A DNA stretch of 8,077 nucleotides from contig JAQGGU010000054.1 of assembly GCA_028289265.1 (NCBI GenBank), forward strand, positions 1 through 8,077, read 5' to 3'. The stretch is from Candidatus Saccharimonadota bacterium (lineage in GTDB: Bacteria > Patescibacteriota > Saccharimonadia > Saccharimonadales > UBA4665). Each line of letters starts with the position of its first letter. Within the stretch, counting starts at the first letter, position 1. Both the position numbers and the translations under genes were made by a program. Shown one piece after another: positions 1 to 6,495 of the stretch. The notes beneath the pieces were generated by a model. The model was not told the origin of the DNA. It ran no database searches and was given only the letters and a program-made list of their open reading frames with translations.

Positions 1-1512
1 GATGCTCAGGAAGGCCCCATGCCGCAGACAAAGTTCGTCCTTACTAAAGCCTTGGCAAACGGCTTAAAGCCCATCGTTGTCATCAACAAAATAGATAAAC
101 CCGGCGCCCGTATCAAAGAAGTTGAAAATGAACTGGCCGACCTTTTCCTCGAGCTTGCCGTACACGAAGACCAGCTGCATTATCCTGTCTACTACGCTAT
201 TGGCCGCGCAGGTAAAGCCTGGACTACACCGCCATCGCACCCAGATGAAGACGGCAACCTTGAGGCAGTTTTTGACGCCATTATCAATGACATTCCTGCT
301 CCAAGCGTCGAACTCGATAAGCCGTTCCAGATGCTCGTCACTGCACTCGCATGGGACAACTTCAAGGGTAAGTACGCTATCGGCCGTATCACTCGCGGTC
401 GCATCAAGAGCGGCGACCCAGTAACCCTTTGTAAAAAGGACGGATCCTTCACTAAAGCTAAGGTCGAACTCGTCTTCATGAGCCACGGTGTCAGCAAATT
501 CGAAGTACCGGAAGGTGTAGCTGGCGATATTGTCCAGCTTACCGGTGTCGCTGACGCCAAGATCGGTGAAACCATCGCTGACGCGACTGCTCCTGAAGCA
601 TTGCCGGTACTGGAAGTAGAAGCGCCAACGCTACAGATATTCCTCGGACCAAACACCAGCCCATTCAAGGGCCAGGAAGGTGAATTCAACACCTCTCGCC
701 AGATTGGCGACCGCTTGCAAAAAGAGCTTGAAACCAACGTCGGACTCCGCGTCGAAGACGAAGGTATCGGCTTCAAGGTTTCCGGGCGCGGCGAGCTTCA
801 CTTGTCAGTACTTATCGAAACCATGCGCCGCGAAGGCTTTGAATTTGAAGTCGGCCGCCCGCAGGTAGTCACCATCGAAGAAAATGGCCAGACCATGGAG
901 CCGGTCGAAGAGCTCATCATAGAAGTCCCGGCCGAACACGTCGGTGCAGTGCAGATGGAACTTGGCCAGCGTCGGGCTAGTCTTATCGAGCAGTTTGCCA
1001 GCCCCAAGGGTGTTACCAAGCTGGTTTACGAATTGCCGACACGCGCACTCCTCGGTATGCGTAATATCCTACTGACCAACACCAAGGGAACTTTGGTCAT
1101 GAACAGTCTTGTCAAAGGCTACCAGCCACTTGGTTCAGCCCTGCAGCAGCTTCGTAACGGTGTTCTTATCTCATATGAGACTGGTGTTACCACTCCGTAC
1201 GCACTGCAGAATGCTGAAGCCCGCGGAACTACCTATGTCGGCCCCGCCGAAAAGGTCTACGCCGGTCAGATTGTCGGCCTCAACTCCCGCCAGGAAGATA
1301 TGGAGATCAATGTCTGTAAGGCAAAGCACCTCACCAACATGCGCTCAAGCTCTAGTGACGGCGTAGTCCAGCTGACCCCACCAGTCATTTTCAGCCTTGA
1401 AGAGTGCCTCGACTTTATCGAGAACGACGAACTACTCGAAGTGACACCAAAGAACCTACGTCTTCGCAAAAAAGAACTCGATCCCAACAAGCGCAAGCGC
1501 GCAAACAAATAG
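1..1512 (+). CDS. typA: Ribosome-associated GTPase TypA/BipA, 5'-truncated by window edge
   Basis: This is a translational GTPase of the EF-G/LepA superfamily that binds the 70S ribosome and acts in ribosome assembly and stress adaptation (family knowledge). The reading frame is open from base 1 and gives 503 residues. The family is about 600 long, so roughly the first 100 residues (G1-G3) lie upstream. Visible are [10 protein letters not shown] (codons 1-10), the G4 motif NKID (29-32), a beta-barrel domain II from about codon 108 (PFQM), an EF-G III-like domain with [20 protein letters not shown] (about 261-280), an EF-G V-like domain (about 300-375), and the TypA-specific C-terminal domain with KHLTNMR (442-448) and a DELLEVTP segment near the end. 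The internal ATG at 19 is not the start, because conserved residues precede it. The G5 segment reads YAIGRAGKA where relatives have a Ser-Ala or Ser-Gly pair. The stop is TAG. The identification is essentially certain. Confidence 0.96.
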   Translation, partial: DAQEGPMPQTKFVLTKALANGLKPIVVINKIDKPGARIKEVENELADLFLELAVHEDQLHYPVYYAIGRAGKAWTTPPSHPDEDGNLEAVFDAIINDIPAPSVELDKPFQMLVTALAWDNFKGKYAIGRITRGRIKSGDPVTLCKKDGSFTKAKVELVFMSHGVSKFEVPEGVAGDIVQLTGVADAKIGETIADATAPEALPVLEVEAPTLQIFLGPNTSPFKGQEGEFNTSRQIGDRLQKELETNVGLRVEDEGIGFKVSGRGELHLSVLIETMRREGFEFEVGRPQVVTIEENGQTMEPVEELIIEVPAEHVGAVQMELGQRRASLIEQFASPKGVTKLVYELPTRALLGMRNILLTNTKGTLVMNSLVKGYQPLGSALQQLRNGVLISYETGVTTPYALQNAEARGTTYVGPAEKVYAGQIVGLNSRQEDMEINVCKAKHLTNMRSSSSDGVVQLTPPVIFSLEECLDFIENDELLEVTPKNLRLRKKELDPNKRKRANK

Positions 1513-1558
1513 CCAACGATGCGCCTGAGTGACGTACTGATATTCCATGGATACTATC

Positions 1559-1579
1559 GTGGCTCCTTTGGCATGCCAC
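1559..1579 (+). terminator. Weak hairpin downstream of typA, possible terminator
   Basis: GTGGC (1559-1563) and GCCAC (1575-1579) form a 5-bp stem with an 11-nt loop, and TGGCATGCCA inside it is itself a 10-bp palindrome. What follows is A-rich (ATTAAAACC) rather than a U tract, so it does not look like a canonical intrinsic terminator. The rest of the 159-bp spacer holds another imperfect inverted pair (CCAATT 1593-1598 and AATTGG 1621-1626) and no gene that I can see. Confidence 0.25.
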
Positions 1580-1657
1580 ATTAAAACCTATACCAATTAT
1601 TCGAATTCAAGGAGCATAGAAATTGGATAGTTTCTCTACTTAAGCTTACTTTTCAGG

Positions 1658-1663
1658 TACAAT
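1658..1663 (+). promoter_or_regulatory. -10 box of corA, leaderless arrangement
   Basis: TACAAT lies 8 nt before the corA ATG (5/6 match to TATAAT). Transcription starting about 7 nt downstream would begin at or next to the start codon. There is no usable Shine-Dalgarno sequence: AGG at 1667-1669 is too close to the ATG. No good -35 hexamer is seen at 16-18 bp spacing. Confidence 0.5.
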
Positions 1664-1671
1664 AGTAGGTA

Positions 1672-2598
1672 ATGACTACCGTGTATTACAATGCGGCCTC
1701 TGATGGCCAGCTTGAAATTTTAGATAAGCCCAAAAACGGGGCCTGGATTTCTGTGATGGGGCCGGACGACACTGAGCTCGACCGCCTCGCAAAAGATTTC
1801 GAACTGGACCGCGATCTATTAGGTGACGCCGTCGATATCTATGAAGCACCCCGTATAGAAAAAGATGGCTCCAGCGTCTATGTCTACACCCGCTACTGCT
1901 ATCCTGAAGGCAAGGAAATTGCCACCGAGCCACTACTGCTTATCATCACGCCCGACAATGTCATCACCGTCATGCGAGCCGACACCTCGATACTGAACCG
2001 TTTTACTAGCGGCGCCAGAGAAGTCCGCACCACGGCAAAGACACACCTTGTCATGGAAATCATGGAAGAGATCAACCATTCGTACCAGCTACAACTCAAT
2101 CGGGTATCAAAGCAGATCCTCCGTACGCGCGCCCAACTGCGCCAATCGCAGATCAGTAACCGCGATTTTATTGGCATCATCGAACTCGAGGAGGACCTCA
2201 ACGAATTTCTGGCAGCGCTGCATCCACAGGCATCGCTTCTGATGGCATTTACGACCACTAAGTACATTCGCCTAGCCGAAGACGATAAAGAGATGATCGA
2301 AGACCTTATTCTCGAAGCCCGTGAGCTAATTGAGCTTACCAAGTCGCGCCTTCGCACGTTGGTGAACATCCGCCAGGCCTATGACGCCATCGCCACCAAC
2401 AACCTGAACAAAACCTTCAAGCGTCTGACATCCATTGCCATTTTCCTGACCATCCCGACCGTGGTCGGTGGTCTGTGGGGTATGAACGTTGCCGTACCAT
2501 TCCACGATGACCCGCACGCATTCTCATACGTACTACTCATCAGCATATTCCTCGTGACAGGCGTAGTACTCTTCTTCAAACGCAAGCGCTGGCTGTAA
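1672..2598 (+). CDS. corA: CorA family magnesium/divalent cation transporter
   Basis: This is an inner-membrane pentameric Mg2+ (or Co2+/Ni2+) channel of the 2-TM-GxN family. The 308-residue length is normal for CorA. Residues 1 to about 245 are the soluble cytoplasmic domain, with a long charged helical part ending in NLNKTFKRLTSIAIFL. TM1 is about 250-269, the signature GMN sits at 270-272 (preceded by Trp), a short outside loop carries HDDPH, and TM2 is about 285-302 before a basic tail KRKRWL. The loop lacks the MPEL motif of enteric CorA, as in many distant homologues. ATG 1672 is the first possible start because TAG is in frame at 1666-1668. The gene stands alone and converges on the receiver gene, whose stop codon lies 13 nt away. 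Substrate choice among Mg2+, Co2+ and Zn2+ cannot be read from sequence. Confidence 0.92.
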   Translation: MTTVYYNAASDGQLEILDKPKNGAWISVMGPDDTELDRLAKDFELDRDLLGDAVDIYEAPRIEKDGSSVYVYTRYCYPEGKEIATEPLLLIITPDNVITVMRADTSILNRFTSGAREVRTTAKTHLVMEIMEEINHSYQLQLNRVSKQILRTRAQLRQSQISNRDFIGIIELEEDLNEFLAALHPQASLLMAFTTTKYIRLAEDDKEMIEDLILEARELIELTKSRLRTLVNIRQAYDAIATNNLNKTFKRLTSIAIFLTIPTVVGGLWGMNVAVPFHDDPHAFSYVLLISIFLVTGVVLFFKRKRWL

Positions 2599-2658
2599 AT
2601 AACCTGGTTTATTATTGGTTTTGGTTGGGCCTGGAGAGGATAGTACCAACCAGGTTAT
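2599..2658. repeat. 11-bp perfect inverted repeat between convergent corA and receiver gene
   Basis: ATAACCTGGTT (2599-2609) is exactly repeated in inverse as AACCAGGTTAT (2648-2658), with 38 nt between the arms. The left arm begins directly after the corA stop codon, and the right arm is within the last codons of the receiver gene. A competing 7-bp pairing, TGGTTGG (2622-2628) with CCAACCA (2646-2652), shares the right arm. There is no U tract on either strand, so it is not a standard bidirectional terminator, although it could fold in the 3' ends of both transcripts. Confidence 0.45.
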
Positions 2659-3013
2659 CGAGGTCGTCGTTTTGCAAGTTTGCTTTTACGACATACCCTT
2701 CGATGCCTTTTTCACGAAGACCGGCTGGTGCGTCGACTTCATTTAGGTTCGAGATAATCAGCACCCTTATATCCTTACCCCATTCATTTGCCCGCATAGT
2801 CTCCAGGATCTGGTCGCCGGCTATTTTAGGAACCATAAGGTCGAGCAGCACCAGGTTTGGACGTTCTCTTTCGATAAGCTCCAATGCCACTTGGCCATCA
2901 TAGGCAGCAAAGCATTTATAGCCGAGAATTTCCATGCGGACTTTGTAGATTTCCGCGAGCGCGACGTTGTCTTCGACAATAACTAACTTTGGAGCGTGTC
3001 CGAATATACCCAT
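2612..3013 (-). CDS. Stand-alone response regulator receiver (CheY-like)
   Basis: A single receiver domain of 133 residues with no output domain. It has the full phosphorylation site: acidic pair E14-D15 (VEDN), phospho-acceptor D58 (LVLLDLMVP), Ser88 in the Thr/Ser switch position (LIISNL) and K110 (YVVKAN). It should therefore be phosphorylatable and act through protein contact, as CheY or Spo0F do, rather than by binding DNA. No histidine kinase is in the window. It lies 46 nt downstream of the PEGA/beta-propeller gene on the same strand and could be its operon partner, but it also has its own -10-like elements. The residue after D58 is Leu, as in many receivers. The family is certain; the partner and output are unknown. 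Confidence 0.93.
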   Translation of the reverse strand: MGIFGHAPKLVIVEDNVALAEIYKVRMEILGYKCFAAYDGQVALELIERERPNLVLLDLMVPKIAGDQILETMRANEWGKDIRVLIISNLNEVDAPAGLREKGIEGYVVKANLQNDDLDNLVGTILSRPNQNQ

Positions 3014-3023
3014 ACTGTTTGCA

Positions 3024-3052
3024 ATTTTAGCCTAGTTGGATGGATAATACCA
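3024..3052 (-). promoter_or_regulatory. Candidate -10 elements of the receiver gene
   Basis: Two -10-like elements read on the minus strand. TAAAAT (3029-3024) ends 10 nt before the ATG and would give a leader of only a few bases. TGGTATTAT (3052-3044) is an extended -10 (TGn plus TATTAT) and would give a leader of about 24 nt. Neither has a clear -35, and there is no Shine-Dalgarno sequence before the ATG. Transcription from the upstream PEGA gene is an alternative. Confidence 0.35.
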
Positions 3053-3059
3053 TGCTTGT

Positions 3060-4556
3060 TTAACGATCTTTTTCTATCAGGAGCGGAGTGCTCGTCAGCG
3101 GACTTTGACCAGTTCCCGCCACCGGAGGTGCCAATGTATACAAGTTGCGGTAGTCCCTGTCGAAAAACGGCTGGTAGGCTGGGTTAGTCGCAACGAGCGT
3201 CTGAAAATTGATATTATCATAGTCGAAAATAACACTCTTCTCACCGCTCACATAAGTGATACGATGGCCGTCCATCCAGTTCGCATGAGCTACGCCAGGG
3301 TCAAGAGGCAGGGAAGTAGCGTAGGTATATGCTTTGTCGGTTTCGGCGTCATACACCGCAAAGCTCGTGGCATTTTCTATCATCACAAAACGCGTATTGC
3401 TTGAAAATGCCAGATAGTTCGGCGCTGTCACTCTTAGCACGCGTGCCGGCACAAGGTTTTTGGCCTGGCCCGCCTTGCGTACCTCTTGGGGGTTCTTAAA
3501 GACATATGCTTTGTTCTCGGCACTCGCACCAACGGCAACATACCAGTCCCCGTCATAGCGCGCAAGGTCCAGTAGATAGGGCGCACCTACGCCAACCTCG
3601 CGGATTTTGTAGGTAACATCACCGTCGCGCAACATCGTCATCACAGTACCGGGAGTAGCGCCAGCTTCAGTGGCATAGAGCAGGATATCCTGGCCGTACG
3701 ACTTAAAAGATACTACGCCGGCTAGAACCTGAGTATGGTTGGTCGTGTCAGCCACTGTAGCACTCGCCACAGTTTTAGCCTCAGGATTAAAAATATAATA
3801 CTTATCAAACTTTTTGTCGCGTAGGGTAAGTACTTCACCTACGCTAAGGCCTAGCGTCTTAGTAAGGTTGAGGCTGCGCTCCGGCTCTTCATGGTCTACC
3901 AATATATACTCAGTGCCGCCGCTATAGGTGTGCTCGAGAATCACATGCCGATTATCAGTGGACCACTCGGTAAGCTTCCACGTTTGGTCTTCTGTTACGC
4001 TAGTAACTACATTGGAAGGCAGGGAAATGCTACGAGTGTTGACAGAGACCTGCTCGGCGTCACGAGTGTCATAGACATCAAATCCAAGCATATTCCCGGG
4101 CTGTGAAATAAGCATCCAGCGCCTATCGGGACTTTGTGTCGCGAAATTCGGACTAGCTGTATAATTCTTGACCTGTGCAGGTGTCAATTCATTAGGGATC
4201 AGGAGGGGATAATCGTAGCGCGAAACACTGCCGCCCTCAACGGTGATCGCCCGTTGCCATTCGCGGTAGCCGTCTTTTTTGATAGCAAGCTTATAATCGG
4301 CCTCGGGTAACTGTAAGCGGGAGCCAGTCGTATCTTTGTAGCGTGTGCTATTTATAAATATATCAGCGTTATTTGGCTGTGAAGACACAAATACCAGGCC
4401 GTTCTGTACCACCTCTCCATCCTTACCAAGGCCAAAACCGTTTGCTCGGTAGAGCAGGATTGCCGTAGCAATCAACACCGCAGTCCCAATGAGAACATAT
4501 CCGACGATAAGGCGGATCATGTGTGCGCGTTGTTTTTTGGGGTCAAGAAAGTCCAT
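3060..4556 (-). CDS. Membrane-anchored PEGA-domain and beta-propeller-like protein
   Basis: 498 residues, predicted to be anchored in the membrane with the bulk outside. A short basic N-terminus (DPKKQR) is followed by one transmembrane helix (about 13-36). A PEGA-type beta domain follows (about 52-112), with SSQPNNADIFINSTRYKDT and the diagnostic GYREW segment near 96-100. The remaining 380 residues look like a TolB/WD-like propeller: recurring strand-turn-strand motifs are SPDRRWMLIS (142-151), STDNRHVILE (199-208), SSNTRFVMIE (385-394) and MDGHRITYVS (428-437). PEGA domains are linked to surface or S-layer proteins. I recall this architecture as common in Saccharibacteria, but its function is unknown. 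The start ATG lacks a Shine-Dalgarno sequence. The receiver gene follows 46 nt downstream. The domain calls are confident; any role in cell-surface sensing or host contact is inference. Confidence 0.85.
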   Translation of the reverse strand: MDFLDPKKQRAHMIRLIVGYVLIGTAVLIATAILLYRANGFGLGKDGEVVQNGLVFVSSQPNNADIFINSTRYKDTTGSRLQLPEADYKLAIKKDGYREWQRAITVEGGSVSRYDYPLLIPNELTPAQVKNYTASPNFATQSPDRRWMLISQPGNMLGFDVYDTRDAEQVSVNTRSISLPSNVVTSVTEDQTWKLTEWSTDNRHVILEHTYSGGTEYILVDHEEPERSLNLTKTLGLSVGEVLTLRDKKFDKYYIFNPEAKTVASATVADTTNHTQVLAGVVSFKSYGQDILLYATEAGATPGTVMTMLRDGDVTYKIREVGVGAPYLLDLARYDGDWYVAVGASAENKAYVFKNPQEVRKAGQAKNLVPARVLRVTAPNYLAFSSNTRFVMIENATSFAVYDAETDKAYTYATSLPLDPGVAHANWMDGHRITYVSGEKSVIFDYDNINFQTLVATNPAYQPFFDRDYRNLYTLAPPVAGTGQSPLTSTPLLIEKDR

Positions 4557-4576
4557 AAAAAAAGAAGGTCTCTCGC

Positions 4577-4584
4577 ATTTTATA
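4577..4584 (-). promoter_or_regulatory. Candidate -10 of the PEGA gene
   Basis: On the minus strand TATAAAAT (4584-4577) contains the overlapping -10-like hexamers TATAAA and TAAAAT, about 20 nt before the ATG. The implied leader is about 15 nt, ends in a T run (CTTCTTTTTTT) and has no Shine-Dalgarno sequence. No strong -35 is visible. Confidence 0.35.
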
Positions 4585-4682
4585 AGGCCGAGGCGGCTGA
4601 GTAATACACCTTCACTTATATAGTATCACCCCATACCCTTAGATAGGTCTGAAAAAAACCAAAAACCTGTGCATAAATCTCC

Positions 4683-4964
4683 TTAAGTCACCGGGCCAAG
4701 GGCCGAGAGAGACTTGAGGCCGTATTTACATGCGGCGATAGTCGAGCGATCAGCGGGGACATACGCCCAACCACGCCGGCTAGTAACTATAAAAAAGCAG
4801 CCGACATGTCTTGAAGCTTTAGAGCGAGTCGGAGGCTTTCGTCCAATATGCTCAAGCACATTTTTGCCGATGTTAAAGTACTTGCGGTTATTTGAGGGAG
4901 GCGGTACTATACATATACAAACAGTAGCGCTTAAGCTAACAGGAAACACTTTGGGTAACAACAT
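4683..4964 (-). CDS. Uncertain small ORF or 3' gene remnant, unrecognised
   Basis: A minus-strand frame ending at TAA (4685-4683). From the nearest upstream ATG (4964) it would be 93 residues. The last ~68 residues look coding-like: good codon choice for this genome, basic segments (GRKPPTRSKASRH), hydrophobic strands (CFFIVTSRRGWAYVP) and a helix-like end. The first ~25 residues overlap the start of the plus-strand gene and look like shadow sequence. No Shine-Dalgarno sequence or promoter precedes the ATG. The frame also stays open far into the antisense of the neighbouring gene, so it has no natural 5' end. It may be the surviving 3' end of a gene truncated by rearrangement, or chance. I do not recognise the family. 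Confidence 0.22.
   Translation of the reverse strand: MLLPKVFPVSLSATVCICIVPPPSNNRKYFNIGKNVLEHIGRKPPTRSKASRHVGCFFIVTSRRGWAYVPADRSTIAACKYGLKSLSALGPVT
4882..4910 (+). promoter_or_regulatory. Promoter of the 4951 membrane protein gene
   Basis: TTGCGG (4882-4887) as a weak -35 and TACTAT (4905-4910) as -10, separated by 17 nt. The predicted transcript start is near 4917, giving a leader of about 34 nt that contains the AGGA ribosome-binding site. Overlapping TATACA hexamers at 4908-4913 and 4914-4919 are alternatives for the -10. Confidence 0.4.
4941..4944 (+). promoter_or_regulatory. Ribosome-binding site that selects TTG 4951
   Basis: AGGA lies 6 nt before a TTG in the open frame. There is no ATG or GTG in that frame between here and the conserved INGKRYD segment, so this site decides the start. 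Confidence 0.5.
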
Positions 4965-6027
4965 AAAGAACACTATCGATATAAATGGCAAGCGGTATGA
5001 CGCGGTAAGCGGCGCATTCCTCGGCCAAGCTGGCGCAGCACAACGTACATCGGGAAAATTCGTAGATGGGTTTAGACCAGTCAGCCAAAGCAATACCCAA
5101 TCAGCCGTAAAACCTTTGCAGCGCGCGCCCCACTCACCGGCCTCACACGCTGTAGCGCACAAACCCGAACCAACACACACTCTCATGCGTTCCGCCGTCA
5201 AAAAGCCAAGAATTACCGCGCCGTCAGTCATCAAAGCACAAACCCGTACCGACATCCTGGCCAAGACACCGAAGCAGATTGTCACTCCTAAGCTCTCGCA
5301 CACCGGCGTCGACCCCCACCGGCTTAAAAAGGCCACCCAAATGAGCAAAAGTCCCGTTGTAAGCCGCTACGGCACGGCCCACAACCCAACACAAGCTATG
5401 GCATTCACGCCGTCTACCAACCAGGTTGCTCCGCGGCTCACGCAAACAATGAGCACCCCGGTTATTCCTGTCGCACCCGTTCGCCAGCACGCTAAGCCTA
5501 CCGACATCTTCGAGCAAGCCCTAGCTCAAGCTACCAGCCATGAACAAAAGTTCGATGACAAGAAAAAGGGCAAAGGCCGCCGCATTCGCAGTCTAATCAC
5601 CGCTTCAGTCAGTGTGTTGCTCGTCGCCGGAATGATTGCCTACTTCAATGCTCCGGCACTGAGCCTAAAAATGGCTTCCACTCGTGCCGGCTTCGAGGCC
5701 AAACTACCTGGCTATAGCCCGGCAGGTTACCAGTTTGGTGATATTAGTTATGGCCCAGGAAACGTTACGGTGAGCTATGAAGCAGCCGATAAGAGTAGCA
5801 AGTTTGACATCACGCAAAAAGTATCCGACTGGGACAGCCAGGCTCTCCTGAACAACTTCGTCGATACCGCCAACAAAGCCTACCAGACTTATGAACGCGC
5901 TGGCCGCACAGTCTATTTCTTTGGTAACAATACCGCTACTTGGGTAGATAGTGGCGTCTGGTACACCGTTAATGGCAACAACAGCCTAACAAAGAACCAA
6001 CTCCTCGATCTCGCCGGTAGCCTCTAG
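4951..6027 (+). CDS. Single-pass membrane protein with DUF4367-like C-terminal domain
   Basis: 358 residues from TTG 4951. A longer version from TTG 4714 (437 residues) is possible, but the added 79 residues use rarer codons and would start upstream of the promoter. The N-terminus has IDINGKRYDAVSG (9-21), which I recall as a recurrent start in Saccharibacteria membrane proteins. Residues about 35-200 are a low-complexity, basic linker rich in Ala, Pro, Thr, Lys and Gln, including HTLMRSAVKKP (76-86). A cluster KKKGKGRRIR precedes one transmembrane helix (about 215-235), so the linker is predicted inside and the tail outside. The C-terminal ~110 residues (LPGYSPAGYQFG to WVDSGVWYTVNG and the LAGSL end) resemble DUF4367, an extracytoplasmic domain related to anti-sigma/RseB-like proteins. 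The function is unknown; a signal-transducing role is inference. The next gene starts 15 nt after the stop. Confidence 0.8.
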   Translation: MGNNIKNTIDINGKRYDAVSGAFLGQAGAAQRTSGKFVDGFRPVSQSNTQSAVKPLQRAPHSPASHAVAHKPEPTHTLMRSAVKKPRITAPSVIKAQTRTDILAKTPKQIVTPKLSHTGVDPHRLKKATQMSKSPVVSRYGTAHNPTQAMAFTPSTNQVAPRLTQTMSTPVIPVAPVRQHAKPTDIFEQALAQATSHEQKFDDKKKGKGRRIRSLITASVSVLLVAGMIAYFNAPALSLKMASTRAGFEAKLPGYSPAGYQFGDISYGPGNVTVSYEAADKSSKFDITQKVSDWDSQALLNNFVDTANKAYQTYERAGRTVYFFGNNTATWVDSGVWYTVNGNNSLTKNQLLDLAGSL

Positions 6028-6030
6028 CGA

Positions 6031-6036
6031 TATAAT
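6031..6036 (+). promoter_or_regulatory. Consensus -10 box 6 nt before the YdjM-like gene
   Basis: A perfect TATAAT starts 3 nt after the preceding stop codon, and the A of the ATG is the seventh base after it. Transcription would start on the start codon itself, giving a leaderless mRNA. The gap AAGCTT has no Shine-Dalgarno sequence. No clear -35 is seen. Confidence 0.6.
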
Positions 6037-6042
6037 AAGCTT

Positions 6043-6495
6043 ATGACCGTCACAAACCACATGCTTGCTGGTAGTTTTATTGCAATAGCCGTCAAACAGC
6101 CTCTACTAGCTTTGCCATTGGCCGCCGCTTCGCACTTTATACTCGACGCACTGCCACATTTTGGTTATAGGCGCGGAAGCTACACAGAAATGTTCAAACA
6201 CCGCTTGGCGTATGTCGTCTCGGCATTTGATGTAATTGGCGTACTTTTGCTCTGCCTTACGGTTCTATCGCAAAACTGGATAATATTTGCCGGTGCTCTG
6301 CTCGCGGCGCTACCTGACATCAGCTGGCCATACCGATACTATTACTACGAAAGGCACGGCCATCTACCGCCCGAGAGTGCATACACTCGCTTTCACTATA
6401 AGATTCAGTGGTGCGAACGGCCGTGGGCACTAATCATTGAGGCGCTCTTCTTTGTCGCCCTATTTATGCTGATAGGGCGGTACATCGCCGCCTAG
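6043..6495 (+). CDS. YdjM/DUF457-like membrane-bound putative metal-dependent hydrolase
   Basis: 150 residues with about four hydrophobic segments (about 8-28, 55-76, 78-95, 129-148). The conserved polar pattern of the YdjM (LexA-regulated, membrane-bound hydrolase) family is present: H6, then HFILDALPHFG (31-41) with H31, D35 and H39, D63 in a helix, and a PD pair (91-92) followed by H105, H107 and H118. Such His/Asp residues in membrane helices suggest metal binding. The enzymatic activity is inferred for the family and not shown by this sequence. It is shorter than the typical family member at 150-200 residues but appears complete. Its TAG stop shares the palindrome CTAG with the convergent Nudix gene's TAG. 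Confidence 0.7.
   Translation: MTVTNHMLAGSFIAIAVKQPLLALPLAAASHFILDALPHFGYRRGSYTEMFKHRLAYVVSAFDVIGVLLLCLTVLSQNWIIFAGALLAALPDISWPYRYYYYERHGHLPPESAYTRFHYKIQWCERPWALIIEALFFVALFMLIGRYIAA

Larger units (their letters stand above)
4557..4950. other. 394-bp divergent intergenic region
   Basis: This lies between the divergent PEGA gene (-) and the 4951 membrane protein gene (+). The left part (4557-4680) is AT-rich, with promoter-like elements for the PEGA gene and an A-rich run at 4652-4665. The right part (4881-4950) holds the plus-strand promoter and ribosome-binding site. The middle (about 4683-4889) is open on both strands, and its minus-strand reading has codon choice similar to the neighbouring genes. 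I looked for tmRNA, RNase P RNA, SRP RNA and tRNA hallmarks and saw none. Confidence 0.6.

Noticed and set aside
192..776. 194-residue minus-strand ORF inside typA
   Set aside because: It is antisense to a strongly conserved typA region, is Ser/Pro-rich shadow sequence, and has no start signals.
1609..1643. AAGGAG followed by a TTG mini-ORF of six codons before corA
   Set aside because: It is too short, has a non-ATG start, and lies in the corA promoter area. Nothing supports translation.
1899..2369. 156-residue minus-strand ORF inside corA
   Set aside because: Its Ser/Arg-rich composition is typical of antisense shadows, and corA on the plus strand is clear.
4586..4600. GCCG-AGG-CGGC hairpin as a terminator
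   Set aside because: The stem is only 4 bp with no extension and no U tract on the relevant strand. It lies upstream of the PEGA gene, where a terminator is not needed.
4683..4900. Structured RNA gene (tmRNA, RNase P, SRP or 6S-like)
   Set aside because: None of the diagnostic conserved segments were found on either strand. Only short stems such as CCGAC/GTCGG and GGCC/GGCC exist.
4714..4950. N-terminal extension of the 4951 protein
   Set aside because: It has rare codons, no recognisable conserved sequence and no ribosome-binding site at 4714. A promoter and AGGA lie inside the region.
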